In this document: piece by piece, positions 33,556 through 44,144 of the stretch
Position numbering within the stretch: position 1 is the first letter of the stretch
Layout of the letters: every line of letters starts with the position of its first letter
From: Planctomycetota bacterium
GTDB taxonomy: Bacteria > Planctomycetota > Planctomycetia > Gemmatales > Gemmataceae
Direction: 5' to 3'
Length of the DNA stretch: 64,000 nt
Assembly (NCBI GenBank): GCA_003671255.1
Contig: QWPF01000003.1
Coordinates: forward strand, 1 to 64,000
Notes under the pieces: model-generated
Told to the model about the DNA's origin: nothing
The model's database searches: none
The model's input: the letters and a program-made list of their open reading frames with translations, nothing else
Made by a program: the position numbers and the translations under genes

Positions 33556-36500
33556 ATGCTATCTATGAGCAATGCTAATAATGGTGATAGTTCTTATGAT
33601 CGTATTAATGACTATGGTGCTGTTCGCATCAGTCTTGCTAGCCCACATGACATTCGTAATTGGTCATTTGGCGAAGTAAAGAAACCTGAAACCATCAATT
33701 ATCGAACTTATCGACCTGAAAAAGATGGTCTCTTTTGCGAAAGAATTTTCGGACCTGAAAAAGATTGGGAATGCTCCTGCGGTAAATATCGCGGCATGAA
33801 ATATAAAGGCATGATTTGTGACCGTTGTGGTGTTAAAGTCGCCCATAGTCGCGTTCGTAGAAAACGCATGGGCCACATCGAACTTGCAGCCCCTGTTGTT
33901 CATATTTGGTTCTTCAAGGCGATGCCCTCCCGCCTTGGTACCTTGCTTGATATGAAAACCACAAGCTTGGAAAAGATTATTTACTTCCAAGATTATGTCG
34001 TTACAGACCCTGCTGAAACTCCACTTAAGAAAAGCCAACTTCTCACCGAAGATGAATATCGTAAGTATCGTGAAAATTATGGTGATGGTTTCAAAGCTGA
34101 AATGGGCGCTGAAGCTATCCGAAAACTTCTTACCGGGCTGAACCTTGTCGATCTTTCCATCGATTTAAGAAAACGCCTTGATACCGAAGAAAAGAAAGAC
34201 AAACCCAGCAAACAAAAACTGAAAGACCTTGTTAAAAGGCTTAAAGTTGTTGAAGCTATCCGCGATTCCGGATTGGGTGGCCCACAAAACAAACCCGAAT
34301 GGATGGTCCTTGAGTGCGTGCCCGTGATTCCACCAGACCTTCGTCCTTTGGTTTTGCTAGACAGCGGTAACTTCGCAACTTCAGATCTTAATGATCTTTA
34401 TCGCCGTATCATCAACCGTAATAATCGTCTTAAAAAATTGGTCGACCTCAATGCACCTGAAGTTATCATTCGTAATGAAAAACGCATGCTGCAGCAGTCG
34501 GTTGATTCCCTGTTTGATAACAGTCGTTGCAAGCGACCCGTACTCGGATCCAGCAACAGACCGTTGAAATCCCTTACCGACATGATCAAGGGCAAGCAAG
34601 GTCGATTCCGCGAAAACCTTTTGGGCAAGCGCGTCGATTACTCCGCCCGTTCGGTTATCGTTGTTGGCCCAGAACTCAAATTGCACCAGTGTGGTCTTCC
34701 CAAAAAGATTGCTTTGGAATTGTTCCAACCCTTCATTATTCGAAGGCTTAAAGAATTAGGCCACGCAGACACCATCAAGTCTGCCAAGAAAATGCTTGAA
34801 AGAAAAGACGACCATGTGTGGGATATTCTTGAAGAAGTCATCAAGAATCACCCTGTCCTTTTGAATCGTGCACCTACCCTGCATCGTATGGGCATCCAAG
34901 CTTTCGAACCTGTCCTTATTGAAGGTAATGCCATTCGCATTCATCCTTTGGTTTGCAAAGGTTTTAATGCCGACTTCGATGGCGATCAGATGGCAGTGCA
35001 TCTTCCTCTTTCAATCGAAGCACAAGTTGAAGCAAGCGTGCTGATGATGTCTACCAATAACATTTTCAGCCCTGCAAATGGCCAGCCTATTATCAGTCCT
35101 TCCCAGGATATTGTTATGGGTTGCTATTACTTGACTGCAACTCGCGGAGAAATGGGCGAAAGCGGAGAAGCAGGCGAAGGCAAGACTTTTGCCAGCGTCA
35201 AAGAAGTTTTCACCGCCTTTGATTTGCGCAAAATTGGCATTCATGCCCGGATTCATGTGCGACTCCCCATCCACAAAAAATTCATCTCCGAAATTCGTTT
35301 CGAAAAAGATAAAACCAAGGTTGAAGAACTTCCAAGAAAATCCAATGGCCTTGTTACAAGCACCGTTGGACGCGTTGTCTTCAACAACATCCTTGATGAT
35401 CGCATGGCCTTTTACGACCTTGCCCTCTCTACCAAAAATCTTTCCCGCATTATTGCTGAGTGCTACCAAGCCCTTGGCAGACGCGCTACCATCGAACTTC
35501 TTGATCGTATGAAAGAAATCGGTTTCCGCGAGTCCACCAGATCAGGCCTTTCCTTTGCCACCGACGATCTGCGCACTCCTGATACCAAGCAAAAAATCCT
35601 TAACGAAGCCGAAAAGGATGTCGAGAAAATTCGCAAAAATTACGACAAAGGCAATATTACTGAACGCGAACGCTACAATAATGTCATCGATCTTTGGACC
35701 AATGCAAGTAAAGCCATCACCAAGCAGATGATGGAAGATCTTCGCAACGACACCCGTCCTGATGAGACTGGCAAAAAACGCCCTTATCTTAATCCTATTT
35801 TCTTGATGGCTCACTCCGGTGCACGCGGTGGTATCGAACAGATCCGCCAACTTGCTGGTATGCGCGGTCTAATGGCAAAACCTAACGGTACCATTATCGA
35901 AACTCCTATTAAGGCGAACTTCAAGGACGGTCTTTCCGTTCTTGAATACTTCAGTTCAACTCACGGTGCTCGTAAAGGCTTGGCGGATACCGCACTGAAA
36001 ACTGCAGATTCAGGTTACCTCACCAGGAAACTTGCTGATGTGGCTCAAAATGTGGTTATCACAATGCATGATTGTGCCACCTCTTCGGGTATTGATAAAT
36101 CAGCTATTCTTAAGGGTGAAGAAACCGAACGCTCACTTGCTGAAACGATTCGTGGTAGGGTTAGCAGGGTAACCATTGTTAACCCTGTTACTGGTGAAAC
36201 TATCGTTGAAGAAAACGATATGATTTCTACCGAAGCTGCTCAAAAACTTGAACTTTATGGCATCGACAAGATTACTGTTCGAAGCCCCATGACTTGTCTG
36301 GCACCTCTTGGTATCTGCAGACTTTGCTACGGCATGGATCTTTCAACTGGTTCGCTAGTTGAAGAAGGCATGGCTGTAGGTATTATTGCTGCTCAATCAA
36401 TTGGGGAACCCGGAACTCAGCTTACCATGCGTACTTTCCACATTGGTGGCGTGGTGAAACGCGAAGTTGGTGAGAGCGAACACAAGGCTAAAAAGGCCGG

Positions 36501-37923
36501 TATCGTCAGCTACGAACGCCTCGACATCGTTATCAACGACAAGAAGGAAAAGATTGCTCTTACCCGTAATGGTGAAATTAAAATTCTTGGACCCAAAGAT
36601 AAAGTCCTTGAAACCTATGCTGTTCCTAACGGATCGATTCTCTTTGTTGAAAAAGGACAGACTGTTGCTCCCGGTCAAATGCTTTGCAAATGGGATCCAC
36701 ATATTATTCCAATTATTGCTGACCGTGGCGGAAAGATTTCTTTCGACGATATCGTCGAAGGCGAGACTTTCAAAAAGGAAGGTGATGAAGTCACCGGTGC
36801 AGAGCGCTATGTAATTATGGAACATAAGGGTGAACTTCATCCACAAGTGTTCATTAATGATGAGCGTGGCCAAAAACTCATGTTCTATTACATGCCTGAA
36901 AAAGCCGTCCTCGAAGTTCGTGAAGGCCAAATGATTTCTGCGGGCGCCCTTATTGCTAAAACTCCCCGCGAAGTTTCTGGTACACAGGATATTACTGGTG
37001 GTCTTCCCCGCGTTACAGAAATCTTTGAAGCTAGACGCCCTCGCGATCCTGCAGTTATGGCGGAAGTGGCTGGGGTCATCGAAATTGGCGATAAGCGTCG
37101 TGGCAAACGAACTATCTGGGTTATTCCAGTTGATGATCACGGCAAGCCTTCCGGTACTAAGATCGAACATCTTGTTCCTCCAGGCAAACATCTTCGAGTT
37201 CATGCTGGCGATAGGGTTCGTGAAGGCGATGCCTTGGTTCAAGGGCCTCTTGCTCCTCATGATATTCTTCGCATCAGCGGTACCGAAGCTGCTCAAGCTT
37301 ACTTGGTTCGTGAAATTCAAGCTGTTTATCGAACGCAGCGTGTTGATATCGATGATAAACATATTGAAATCATCGTTTCGCAAATGCTTCGCAAAGTCAA
37401 AGTTGAAAAAATGGGCGATACCGGATTACTACCCGGCTCAGTCATCGATCGTTTTGCTTTCCAGCATGTCAACCAACGACTTCGTGAATGTGTTAAGATC
37501 AAAAAAGTTGGTGACTCCAAGTTTGAAGAAGGCAAGATCATTGCAAAGGATGTCTTTGAAGAAGAACGAGCACTGCTCGAAGCTGATGACAAAGTGCTTC
37601 CTACCTTCACCAAACCCGAACCCGCTACTTGCAGCACACAGCTCCTTGGTATTACCAAGGCCTCGGTTCAGTCTGATAGCTTTATCTCGGCTGCGTCCTT
37701 CCAAGAAACCACCAAGGTTCTTACTGAAGCAGCTTTAGCAGGTAAGGTTGATTATCTGGTTGGGCTTAAAGAAAATGTTATTCTTGGTCACTTAGTTCCT
37801 GCTGGAACTGGTTTTAGTGATCATCAGAATTCCGAAGTTAAGGTTAATTCTCCTTATGTTGATGAAAGCTCAGGAAACATCCTAGGCAAATCAGACGACA
37901 AAGAAGCACTCTTAACCAACTAG
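33556..37923 (+). CDS. rpoC: RNA polymerase beta' subunit
   Basis: This is the largest core subunit, up to 1455 residues. The N-terminal zinc finger is [20 protein letters not shown]. The catalytic Mg-binding motif NADFDGDQM is at residues 471-479. The second zinc site uses CATSSG near residue 845 and [13 protein letters not shown] near 915. Bridge-helix and trigger-loop segments are present ([16 protein letters not shown]). Two starts are possible: 33556, only 2 bp after GGAGG, or 33565, 11 bp after it. E. coli RpoC has 1407 residues. Confidence 0.98.
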   Translation: MLSMSNANNGDSSYDRINDYGAVRISLASPHDIRNWSFGEVKKPETINYRTYRPEKDGLFCERIFGPEKDWECSCGKYRGMKYKGMICDRCGVKVAHSRVRRKRMGHIELAAPVVHIWFFKAMPSRLGTLLDMKTTSLEKIIYFQDYVVTDPAETPLKKSQLLTEDEYRKYRENYGDGFKAEMGAEAIRKLLTGLNLVDLSIDLRKRLDTEEKKDKPSKQKLKDLVKRLKVVEAIRDSGLGGPQNKPEWMVLECVPVIPPDLRPLVLLDSGNFATSDLNDLYRRIINRNNRLKKLVDLNAPEVIIRNEKRMLQQSVDSLFDNSRCKRPVLGSSNRPLKSLTDMIKGKQGRFRENLLGKRVDYSARSVIVVGPELKLHQCGLPKKIALELFQPFIIRRLKELGHADTIKSAKKMLERKDDHVWDILEEVIKNHPVLLNRAPTLHRMGIQAFEPVLIEGNAIRIHPLVCKGFNADFDGDQMAVHLPLSIEAQVEASVLMMSTNNIFSPANGQPIISPSQDIVMGCYYLTATRGEMGESGEAGEGKTFASVKEVFTAFDLRKIGIHARIHVRLPIHKKFISEIRFEKDKTKVEELPRKSNGLVTSTVGRVVFNNILDDRMAFYDLALSTKNLSRIIAECYQALGRRATIELLDRMKEIGFRESTRSGLSFATDDLRTPDTKQKILNEAEKDVEKIRKNYDKGNITERERYNNVIDLWTNASKAITKQMMEDLRNDTRPDETGKKRPYLNPIFLMAHSGARGGIEQIRQLAGMRGLMAKPNGTIIETPIKANFKDGLSVLEYFSSTHGARKGLADTALKTADSGYLTRKLADVAQNVVITMHDCATSSGIDKSAILKGEETERSLAETIRGRVSRVTIVNPVTGETIVEENDMISTEAAQKLELYGIDKITVRSPMTCLAPLGICRLCYGMDLSTGSLVEEGMAVGIIAAQSIGEPGTQLTMRTFHIGGVVKREVGESEHKAKKAGIVSYERLDIVINDKKEKIALTRNGEIKILGPKDKVLETYAVPNGSILFVEKGQTVAPGQMLCKWDPHIIPIIADRGGKISFDDIVEGETFKKEGDEVTGAERYVIMEHKGELHPQVFINDERGQKLMFYYMPEKAVLEVREGQMISAGALIAKTPREVSGTQDITGGLPRVTEIFEARRPRDPAVMAEVAGVIEIGDKRRGKRTIWVIPVDDHGKPSGTKIEHLVPPGKHLRVHAGDRVREGDALVQGPLAPHDILRISGTEAAQAYLVREIQAVYRTQRVDIDDKHIEIIVSQMLRKVKVEKMGDTGLLPGSVIDRFAFQHVNQRLRECVKIKKVGDSKFEEGKIIAKDVFEEERALLEADDKVLPTFTKPEPATCSTQLLGITKASVQSDSFISAASFQETTKVLTEAALAGKVDYLVGLKENVILGHLVPAGTGFSDHQNSEVKVNSPYVDESSGNILGKSDDKEALLTN

Positions 37924-37936
37924 TATGTATAGACTT

Positions 37937-37968
37937 AGGTGTTTTTGAATTAGTTTTCGAAAACACCT
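37937..37968. other. Hairpin downstream of rpoC
   Basis: AGGTGTTTT (37937-37945) and AAAACACCT (37960-37968) form a perfect 9-bp stem. The 3' side is not followed by T, so it is more likely an mRNA-end stabiliser or a weak terminator than a standard one. Confidence 0.45.
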
Positions 37969-37983
37969 GATTGAAGCAGTTAC

Positions 37984-38012
37984 TTGACCTTGTGTAGATA
38001 TGTTCCTAATTT
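37984..38012 (+). promoter_or_regulatory. Candidate promoter of rpsL-rpsG
   Basis: TTGACC (37984-37989) and TAATTT (38007-38012) are spaced by exactly 17 bases, ~73 bp upstream of the rpsL ATG. This suggests independent transcription of the str genes. The evidence is motif fit only. Confidence 0.5.
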
Positions 38013-38085
38013 AAATGTTTACAGTTATTGCGCCCTTTGTGGTTCTTTATCTGTGTAACAGAAACTCTTGTTGTGGTTTGACACT

Positions 38086-38460
38086 ATGCCAACGATTAAT
38101 CAATTAGTTCGAAAGCCCAGAGTTCAACAATATAGCAAACCCAAGCATCCTGCGATGCAAGGGTGCCCTCATAAAAAGGGTGTTTGCTTGCAAGTTAAAA
38201 CTATGACCCCTAAGAAGCCTAACTCTGCGCTTCGTAAGGTCGCCCGTATTCGTCTCTCTAACCAGATCGAAATTACGGCTTACATCCCTGGCGAAGGTCA
38301 CAACCTTCAGGAACATTCAATTGTTCTGGTGCGTGGCGGTCGTGTACGCGATTTGCCCGGGGTTCGATACCATATTGTTCGTGGTGTACTCGATTCACAA
38401 GGTGTATCTGATCGTAAGCAAGCTCGTTCCAAGTACGGCACGAAGCGAGAATCAAAGTAA
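38086..38460 (+). CDS. rpsL: Ribosomal protein S12
   Basis: S12 sits at the decoding centre. The 124 residues start at 38086 ([12 protein letters not shown]), the family N-terminus; six extra upstream codons in frame are not S12-like. The streptomycin-interaction loop is wild type ([19 protein letters not shown]). The [20 protein letters not shown] block is normal apart from Gln-Glu-His for the usual LQEHS context. There is no strong Shine-Dalgarno site. It is followed by rpsG after 40 bp. Confidence 0.97.
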   Translation: MPTINQLVRKPRVQQYSKPKHPAMQGCPHKKGVCLQVKTMTPKKPNSALRKVARIRLSNQIEITAYIPGEGHNLQEHSIVLVRGGRVRDLPGVRYHIVRGVLDSQGVSDRKQARSKYGTKRESK

Positions 38461-38500
38461 TCATTCCTCAGGATCCAAGCACAAAGGTAAGAAGAATATC

Positions 38501-38971
38501 ATGGGAAAAAGGACTGCTAGCGCTGAAACGCTTAAACCCGATCCAGTTTACAATTCCAAGCTGGTTAGCAAATTTATTAATTGCGTCATGACTTCTGGCA
38601 AGAAGCAGACCGCTTGTCGCATCTTCTATGATGCGATGGCACAAATCAAAAAGCGTATCCCCGACATGGATCCGCTCGAAGTTTTCACCCAAGCTGTTGA
38701 GCATGTAAAGCCAACGGTTGAAGTCCGTAGCAAACGAGTTGGTGGCGCAACTTATCAGGTCCCTATGCAAGTTAATCGTTCTAGGCAGCAGAGCCTTTCG
38801 ATTCGCTGGATCGTTGGCGCTGCTCGTGATAAAGTTGGCCGTCCTATGTACCTGCGCTTGGCTGATGAACTCATTGCTGGTTTTCGTCGTGAAGGTGAAG
38901 CCATGTCCAAACGCGAAAACACCATCAAGATGGCAGATGCTAACAAGGCGTTTGCGCATTTTGCCTGGTAA
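38501..38971 (+). CDS. rpsG: Ribosomal protein S7
   Basis: S7 nucleates assembly of the small-subunit head. The product is 156 residues from the ATG at 38501 (MGKRTASAETLKPDPVYNSK). The frame stays open upstream into rpsL, but that part is not S7. Family motifs include KLVSKFINCVMTSGKKQTA, VEVRSKRVGGATYQVPMQV and KRENTIKMADANKAFAHFAW. A terminator-like stem follows 22 bp after the stop. Confidence 0.97.
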   Translation: MGKRTASAETLKPDPVYNSKLVSKFINCVMTSGKKQTACRIFYDAMAQIKKRIPDMDPLEVFTQAVEHVKPTVEVRSKRVGGATYQVPMQVNRSRQQSLSIRWIVGAARDKVGRPMYLRLADELIAGFRREGEAMSKRENTIKMADANKAFAHFAW

Positions 38972-38993
38972 GTTTTTCACCCTCTCAAATCAC

Positions 38994-39029
38994 CGGGCCT
39001 TCTGGATTTTACTCCAGCGGGCCTTTTTT
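38994..39029 (+). terminator. Terminator between rpsG and fusA
   Basis: An inner CTGGA-ttttac-TCCAG stem extends outward through GGGCC-type pairs with one mismatch and ends in six T (39024-39029). It separates rpsL-rpsG from fusA. Confidence 0.7.
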
Positions 39030-39061
39030 ATTTAATCCCTTCTTCTTTCTTGAGTTGTCCA

Positions 39062-41182
39062 ATGGCCAATGAAAAACTCGACCTCTCCAACTTTCGTAAC
39101 ATTGGTATCATTGCTCACATCGATGCAGGCAAAACAACAACCACTGAACATGTTCTTTATTATGCAGGCGTTGTTCATAGGTTAGGGGCGGTTGATTCTG
39201 GCAATACCACCACCGATTACGATGAAGAAGAACAAGAACGCGGTATTACCATTTACAGCGCTTGCATCCCTTTCCAATGGCGCGAAACAAGAATCAACCT
39301 TATCGACACCCCAGGCCATGTCGATTTTACTGCTGAAGTCGAGCGCAGCCTTCGAGTCCTTGACGGATGCGTTGTCGTCTTTGATGCCCAAAAAGGCGTG
39401 GAAGCTCAATCCGAAACCGTCTGGAGGCAAGCTGATAAATACGAAGTCCCTCGATTGGTTTTTGTCAACAAAATGGATGTGGTTGGCGCTAACTTCGAAA
39501 ACGCTATTTCAGAAATCACTTCTCGCCTCGAAGCAAAACCCGTCCCTATCATCATCCCGATGGGCAGTGGTTCTATTAAAGATAGTGATAATCCTTTTCA
39601 TGGAATCATCGACCTTGTCGAAATGAAAGCTCTCGAATTCGATCCAGCCAACCAAGGAAAAACAATCAGGATATTTGATATCCCTGAAAAGTATCAAGAC
39701 TATGCCAACACTTGGCGCGAAAACCTCATCGACAAAATCAGTGCGATAGATTCGAAAGATCGAATAGCTACTTTTTATCTAGAAGGCATGGAAATACCGA
39801 CGAACCTTATTCGTGAAGTATTGCGCGAAGGAACTCTTAGAAGAATTATTCAGCCCGTTCTCTGCGGCAGCGGTCGCGAACACATTGGGATTCAAACTTT
39901 ACTTGATGGGGTAAGTTGGTACCTCCCAAGTCCGCTAGACAAGCCTCCTGTCAAAGGGATCAATCCTAAAAAGAAAGACAAAGAAGAAAGCCGAAACTCC
40001 GATACTAAAGATCCTTTTTGTGGCCTTGTATTTAAAATCACCTCTGATGCACATGGGGAACTCTTTTTTGTGCGCATCTATTCAGGCGTTTTAAAAGTGG
40101 GCAGTAGAGTTCTTAACACCGGGCGCGATGTCAAAGAGTTTGTGGGAAAAATCTATCACACCGCAGCAGACCCAGCCAGCAGAACAGAATTAACCGAAGC
40201 TTTCGCTGGAGACATCGTTGCGGTGGTTGGCATGAAAGAGGCAATTACCGGAGACACTATTTGCGACCCTATTAATCCGATTTTGTTGGAGAAAATCAAA
40301 TTTGCGGAAGCGGTTGTAAGCCGTTCGATTGAACCAGAATCTTCCGCGGACAAACAAAAGTTGATAGACACCTTAAATATTTTGCGAAAAGAAGATCCTA
40401 CTTTTTCGGTTAAAATCGATCCCGAAACAGGGCAAACACTGATGAGTGGTATGGGAATGCTGCATTTAGAAATCAAGCAGCATAGGATGGAGCGGGATTT
40501 CCGGCTTAAAGTTCGCGCAGGAAAACCCAGGGTCAGCTATCGTGAAACCCTTAAAAAAGCATTGCGTGTTGAAGGAGAATGCATCAGGCAATCGGGGTCC
40601 GCTGGCCTTTTTGCCAAGCTCGTAGTTGAATTTTCTCCTTATCCACCAAATTCTGACAAAAGCGAAGATAACATCAAAGTTTCACACAAACTTAAACCAG
40701 ATGATTTGACTCAAATCCTGTTAAATGCTGCTGAACAAGGCATTAAACTTGCTCTCCAATCAGGGGAACTTGGATACCCGGTGATGAATGTACAAGCAAT
40801 TATTACCGCTGCAAAAATGGATGAGCAGTTATCTACGGAGGTAGCTTTTCAGTCTGCTGGGGCTGATGCGGTTCAAAAAGCCCTAAAAGACAACATGATT
40901 TTATTAGAACCGGTCATGAAACTTGAAGTAACCCTACCAGAAGAGTATTTAGGGCCCATTACCGCTGATTTGAACGCTAGGCGGGCCGAAATACGCGAAT
41001 TGCATATTCGTGGCAAAATGAGGGTTGTTGAAGCAATAGTACCCATGGCAAAACTATTTGATTATGCTGATAAGGTGCGAAGTTTAAGCCAAGGCCGCGC
41101 TTCTTCCACTATGGAACCTTACTCTTACTCCCCTGCCCCGAATGAAGTCCTAAAAAATATGCTGAATCCGTTTGCTTTTTAA
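39062..41182 (+). CDS. fusA: Elongation factor G
   Basis: EF-G catalyses ribosomal translocation. The product is 706 residues from the ATG at 39062 ([10 protein letters not shown]). GTPase motifs are AHIDAGKT (18-25), EERGITI-type [13 protein letters not shown] (58-70), DTPGH (82-86) and NKMD. Domains II-V are all present ([20 protein letters not shown], ending [12 protein letters not shown]). Two features differ from ordinary FusA: the switch I context [20 protein letters not shown] instead of [20 protein letters not shown], and a charged insert near residue 305 ([17 protein letters not shown]). The position in the str cluster argues that this is the main EF-G. Confidence 0.94.
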   Translation: [706 protein letters not shown]

Positions 41183-41301
41183 CCTTTAAATAGCCTAGTC
41201 TTTTTGCCTAATTAGGGTTTTTCTTTTGTTTGTTGTTGAAAAGAACGGATTATTCCTTATTTTATGTGTTTGGATGCTTTGCACTTATATTTTTGGGAAT
41301 C

Positions 41302-41330
41302 TTGACAGTCGGTTCCTAAGTGCATATTCT
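41302..41330 (+). promoter_or_regulatory. Strong candidate promoter of the S10 cluster
   Basis: TTGACA (41302-41307), a perfect -35 box, lies 17 bases from TATTCT (41325-41330). The start point would be near 41337, about 45 bases before the rpsJ start codon. It is the best sigma70-type match I found in the window. Confidence 0.7.
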
Positions 41331-41382
41331 TACTGTTTCCCTTTATATCGGGAATAATGAAGTAATCGTGAGGAGCGGAACG

Positions 41383-41718
41383 GTGGCTAGCAGTAAAGAA
41401 AAAATCAGAATTCGGATGGAAGCATATGACCACGAAGTTTTGGACAGAACTGCCCAAGAAATCGTCTTAATTGCAGAACAATCCGGCGCTATCGTTAATG
41501 GCCCTATACCACTGCCTACACGCGTGGAACGATACACAGTGTTGCGGAGTCCGCACATTGACCGGAAATCAAGAGAACAGTTTGAAATAAGAACTCACAA
41601 ACGATTGATTGAGATTCTTCAACCTCAAGGTAAAACCATTGAAGCCCTTAATAAAGGCCTCAGTTTACCACCAGGTGTAGATATCAAAATTCGCGTGATG
41701 GCAGGCGCCACAAAATAA
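41383..41718 (+). CDS. rpsJ: Ribosomal protein S10
   Basis: S10 is a small-subunit head protein that also pairs with NusB in antitermination. I use the GTG at 41383 ([20 protein letters not shown]), preceded by GAGGAG at good spacing, giving 111 residues. The frame from 41320 would add 21 residues overlapping the promoter. Family motifs: [20 protein letters not shown] and [15 protein letters not shown]. The C-terminus ([16 protein letters not shown]) is slightly longer than the usual 102-residue form. Normally rplC follows; here the next gene is rplD. Confidence 0.96.
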   Translation: MASSKEKIRIRMEAYDHEVLDRTAQEIVLIAEQSGAIVNGPIPLPTRVERYTVLRSPHIDRKSREQFEIRTHKRLIEILQPQGKTIEALNKGLSLPPGVDIKIRVMAGATK

Positions 41719-41908
41719 CTTTGGTGATTACTTCCTTCCGGATTAAAGGCATTGAGCCTCTGGAATGATTAATCCTCAAGATTATTATTGATTTGTTGTG
41801 ATAATTTAAGTTTCTGGCAGCCGATTCGTGCCGAAAACAGTAGTATTTGTAATAATGATTGATCTTTAAGTATTGATTGATCAGGGCGATAAAACAGGCG
41901 GGATGGAT
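41719..41908. other. Structured rpsJ-rplD spacer where rplC is missing
   Basis: These 190 bp hold no L3 remnant in any frame that I can see. GGATTAA (41740-41746) pairs with TTAATCC (41769-41775) around a nested AGGC-attga-GCCT stem. It may serve as the leader of rplD, whose product L4 autoregulates the S10 operon in E. coli. Confidence 0.5.
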
Positions 41909-42538
41909 ATGTTAACAGTAAATGTCTTTAATAAACAAGGCGAGCAAGTTGGTAGCGAAAGCATCAACCCTGCTGATTTTGGTGGCGAAGTTAAAAAACA
42001 ACTTCTACACGATGTCGTGATTATGCATCTTGCCAACCAACGCGCTGGTACCCATAGCACCCTCCGTAGGGGCGAAGTTGCAGGCAGCACCAAAAAGCTG
42101 TTTCGCCAAAAGGGAACTGGTAATGCGCGAGTTGGTAACAAACGAACCAACAAACGCCGTGGTGGGGGTACCGCTAAAGGTCCTAAGCCACGAGATTACG
42201 AATATCATCTTCCTAAAAAAGCAGTTCGAGCAGCCACAAGAATGGCTCTCTTGAGTAAGTTTCAAGATAACGAAGCTTTGATTATTGATGATTTGACACT
42301 CGCAGAAATCAAGACCAAAGGAATTTTAACAATTCTTAAGGCTTTAAAACTTGATGAAACAACCTGCCTGCTTGGTATTTCAGGTGTTAACAAGAAACTC
42401 TACCTCTCTGCAAGAAATTTGCATGGAGTTAAAGTTCTTCCCGCATCAGAATTAAATGCCTATATAGTTTTAAGACAAAAGCGTTTGGTTCTCACCAAGG
42501 AAGCCTTGGAAGAACTTAAAAACAAAAAAGCTAACTAG
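41909..42538 (+). CDS. rplD: Ribosomal protein L4
   Basis: L4 lines the peptide exit tunnel and, in E. coli, represses the S10 operon. I prefer the ATG at 41909 (MLTVNVFNKQGEQVGS; 209 residues), with AGGCGG about eight bases upstream. The ATG at 41903 or TTG at 41873 are alternatives. The rRNA-binding tunnel loop is typical: RAGTHSTLRRGEVAGSTKKL, QKGTGNARVG and RRGGGTAKGPKPRDYEYHLP. It directly follows rpsJ without an intervening rplC. Confidence 0.95.
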   Translation: MLTVNVFNKQGEQVGSESINPADFGGEVKKQLLHDVVIMHLANQRAGTHSTLRRGEVAGSTKKLFRQKGTGNARVGNKRTNKRRGGGTAKGPKPRDYEYHLPKKAVRAATRMALLSKFQDNEALIIDDLTLAEIKTKGILTILKALKLDETTCLLGISGVNKKLYLSARNLHGVKVLPASELNAYIVLRQKRLVLTKEALEELKNKKAN

Positions 42539-42569
42539 TTTATCGATTGTGATATTAGGATAAATAGCG

Positions 42570-42899
42570 ATGAATACTTCAATGCATAGTAGAAGAACGA
42601 AATCTGGTGGCCCAAAGCTTGATGCTCACCAAATTGTTATTCGACCTTTAATTACTGAAAAAGGTACACATCAGTCTACCCATAAGGCTGCTTACCCTTT
42701 TGAAGTTAATCCTTGGTCGACCAAAGATGAAATCAAAGGCGCAATTGAAGAACTTTTCAATGTTAAAGTCGCCAGGGTTAGAACTGCTAATCGCTTGGGT
42801 AAAAACAAGCGCTTTAAAAATAGAATCGGGAAACTTTCTAACTGGAAAAAGGCTATTGTTACCCTTAAACCAGATAGTCCCAAGATCGAATTATTCTAA
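42570..42899 (+). CDS. rplW: Ribosomal protein L23
   Basis: L23 sits at the tunnel exit and docks SRP and trigger factor. The 109 residues contain IVIRPLITEKGTHQSTHKAA, YPFEVNPWSTKDEIKGAIEE and LFNVKVARVRTANRLGKNKR. An N-terminal basic tail (MNTSMHSRRTKSGGPKLDAH) is longer than usual. AGGA lies nine bases upstream of the ATG. It is 31 bp after rplD and 35 bp before rplB. Confidence 0.96.
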   Translation: MNTSMHSRRTKSGGPKLDAHQIVIRPLITEKGTHQSTHKAAYPFEVNPWSTKDEIKGAIEELFNVKVARVRTANRLGKNKRFKNRIGKLSNWKKAIVTLKPDSPKIELF

Positions 42900-42934
42900 A
42901 TACTGTTCGTTATAGATTTTAGTTGAGGTGAGAC

Positions 42935-43789
42935 ATGGCAATTAGACAATACAAACCGGTTACTCCCGGCCGTAGACAAGGCAGTGTCAGCGACTTCGCT
43001 GAAATTACTGACCGGAAACGAAAGCCTGAGAAAAGCCTACTGCTTCCCAAGAAAAAAACAGGGGGCCGTAATAACCAAGGGGTTACCTGCACGAGGTTTC
43101 GTGGGGGTGGTCACAAACAAAAATATCGAATTATCGATTTCAAACGAAATCACGATGGTATTGTAGCTACCGTAATTTCAATTGAATACGATCCAAACAG
43201 AAGTTCCCGCATCGCTTTGCTTGAATACCAAGATGGCGAAAAGACTTATATCCTTGCACCTGAAGGTTTGGCTGCAGGCGATAAGGTTATGAGCGGTGAA
43301 GATGTTGAACCAAAAATTGGCAATTGCATGCCGCTAAAGAAAATTCCTTTAGGCTTAATTGTTCATAATGTTGAACTTCAACCAGGGCATGGTGGTCAGG
43401 TTTGCAGAAGTGCAGGCACCAAAGCTACCCTTACTGCTCGCGAAGGTAAATGGGCTCAAATTACTTTGCCTTCAGGCGAAGTACGAAGAGTGAGCAATGA
43501 ATGCAGAGCAACCATTGGCATGATTGGAAATACCGATCATATGAATGTAAGCTTGGGAAAAGCAGGCCGCTCTAGATGGATGGGTCGTAGACCTCATAAC
43601 CGCGGTACTTCGATGAATCCTGTGGATCATCCAATGGGTGGTGGTGAAGGTAGAACTGGTGGTGGTAGAAATCCTTGCGGACCTACAGGTGTACTTGCCA
43701 AGGGTGGTAAAACTAGGCAGAAACGAAAACCATCGAATTCTTCCATTGTTAGAAGAAGAAGACCTGGCCCGCGTAATGCAGGATCATAA
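42935..43789 (+). CDS. rplB: Ribosomal protein L2
   Basis: L2 is a primary 23S rRNA binder close to the peptidyl transferase centre. The 284-residue product carries [40 protein letters not shown] and [14 protein letters not shown]. The first His of the DHPxGGGEGR block (linked to activity in E. coli) is kept; the second is Met, as in some other phyla. The C-terminus is extra basic ([20 protein letters not shown]). GAGGTGAG precedes the start. Confidence 0.97.
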   Translation: MAIRQYKPVTPGRRQGSVSDFAEITDRKRKPEKSLLLPKKKTGGRNNQGVTCTRFRGGGHKQKYRIIDFKRNHDGIVATVISIEYDPNRSSRIALLEYQDGEKTYILAPEGLAAGDKVMSGEDVEPKIGNCMPLKKIPLGLIVHNVELQPGHGGQVCRSAGTKATLTAREGKWAQITLPSGEVRRVSNECRATIGMIGNTDHMNVSLGKAGRSRWMGRRPHNRGTSMNPVDHPMGGGEGRTGGGRNPCGPTGVLAKGGKTRQKRKPSNSSIVRRRRPGPRNAGS

Positions 43790-43858
43790 TTATAACTGGT
43801 CAGAGTCGAAAGTTACACTACACTATGTAGATACGGTTTTTTTGGAGCTAATTCGAGC

Positions 43859-44131
43859 ATGAGTCGATCGTTAAAAAAAGGACCACATGTCGATGAAAAA
43901 CTTTTTACGAAAGTAGAAAAGTCGATCAAAACTAACAATCGTGAACCTATTAAAACATGGTCTCGAGATTGCACTATTATTCCTGAATTTGTTGGGGCCA
44001 CTTTTCTTGTTCACAATGGAAAGTTATTCCTCAAAGTTTATGTAACTGAAGACATGGTTGGCCATAAACTTGGTGAGTTTTCACCAACAAGAACTTTTAG
44101 AGGCCATAGTGGCGGTAAAGCCAAAGCTTAG
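43859..44131 (+). CDS. rpsS: Ribosomal protein S19
   Basis: S19 is a small-subunit head protein near the A-site finger. The 90 residues include [40 protein letters not shown] and [20 protein letters not shown]. Length is normal. GGAG lies 11 bases upstream of the ATG. The stop is followed 13 bp later by the initiator tRNA gene, which interrupts the usual rpsS-rplV junction. Confidence 0.97.
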   Translation: MSRSLKKGPHVDEKLFTKVEKSIKTNNREPIKTWSRDCTIIPEFVGATFLVHNGKLFLKVYVTEDMVGHKLGEFSPTRTFRGHSGGKAKA

Positions 44132-44144
44132 TCGTTTAACATAC

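Noticed and set aside
36397-37383. Antisense open frame of 328 codons within rpoC
   Set aside because: It is opposite a strongly conserved rpoC region with a composition explained by rpoC codon usage; no initiation signal or domain is visible.
37937-37968. Hairpin after rpoC as an intrinsic terminator
   Set aside because: The stem is perfect but is followed by GATTG rather than a T-run, so I list it only as a hairpin.
38321-38500. N-terminal extension of rpsG
   Set aside because: The frame is open upstream, but this part overlaps rpsL out of frame; S7 homology begins exactly at the ATG at 38501.
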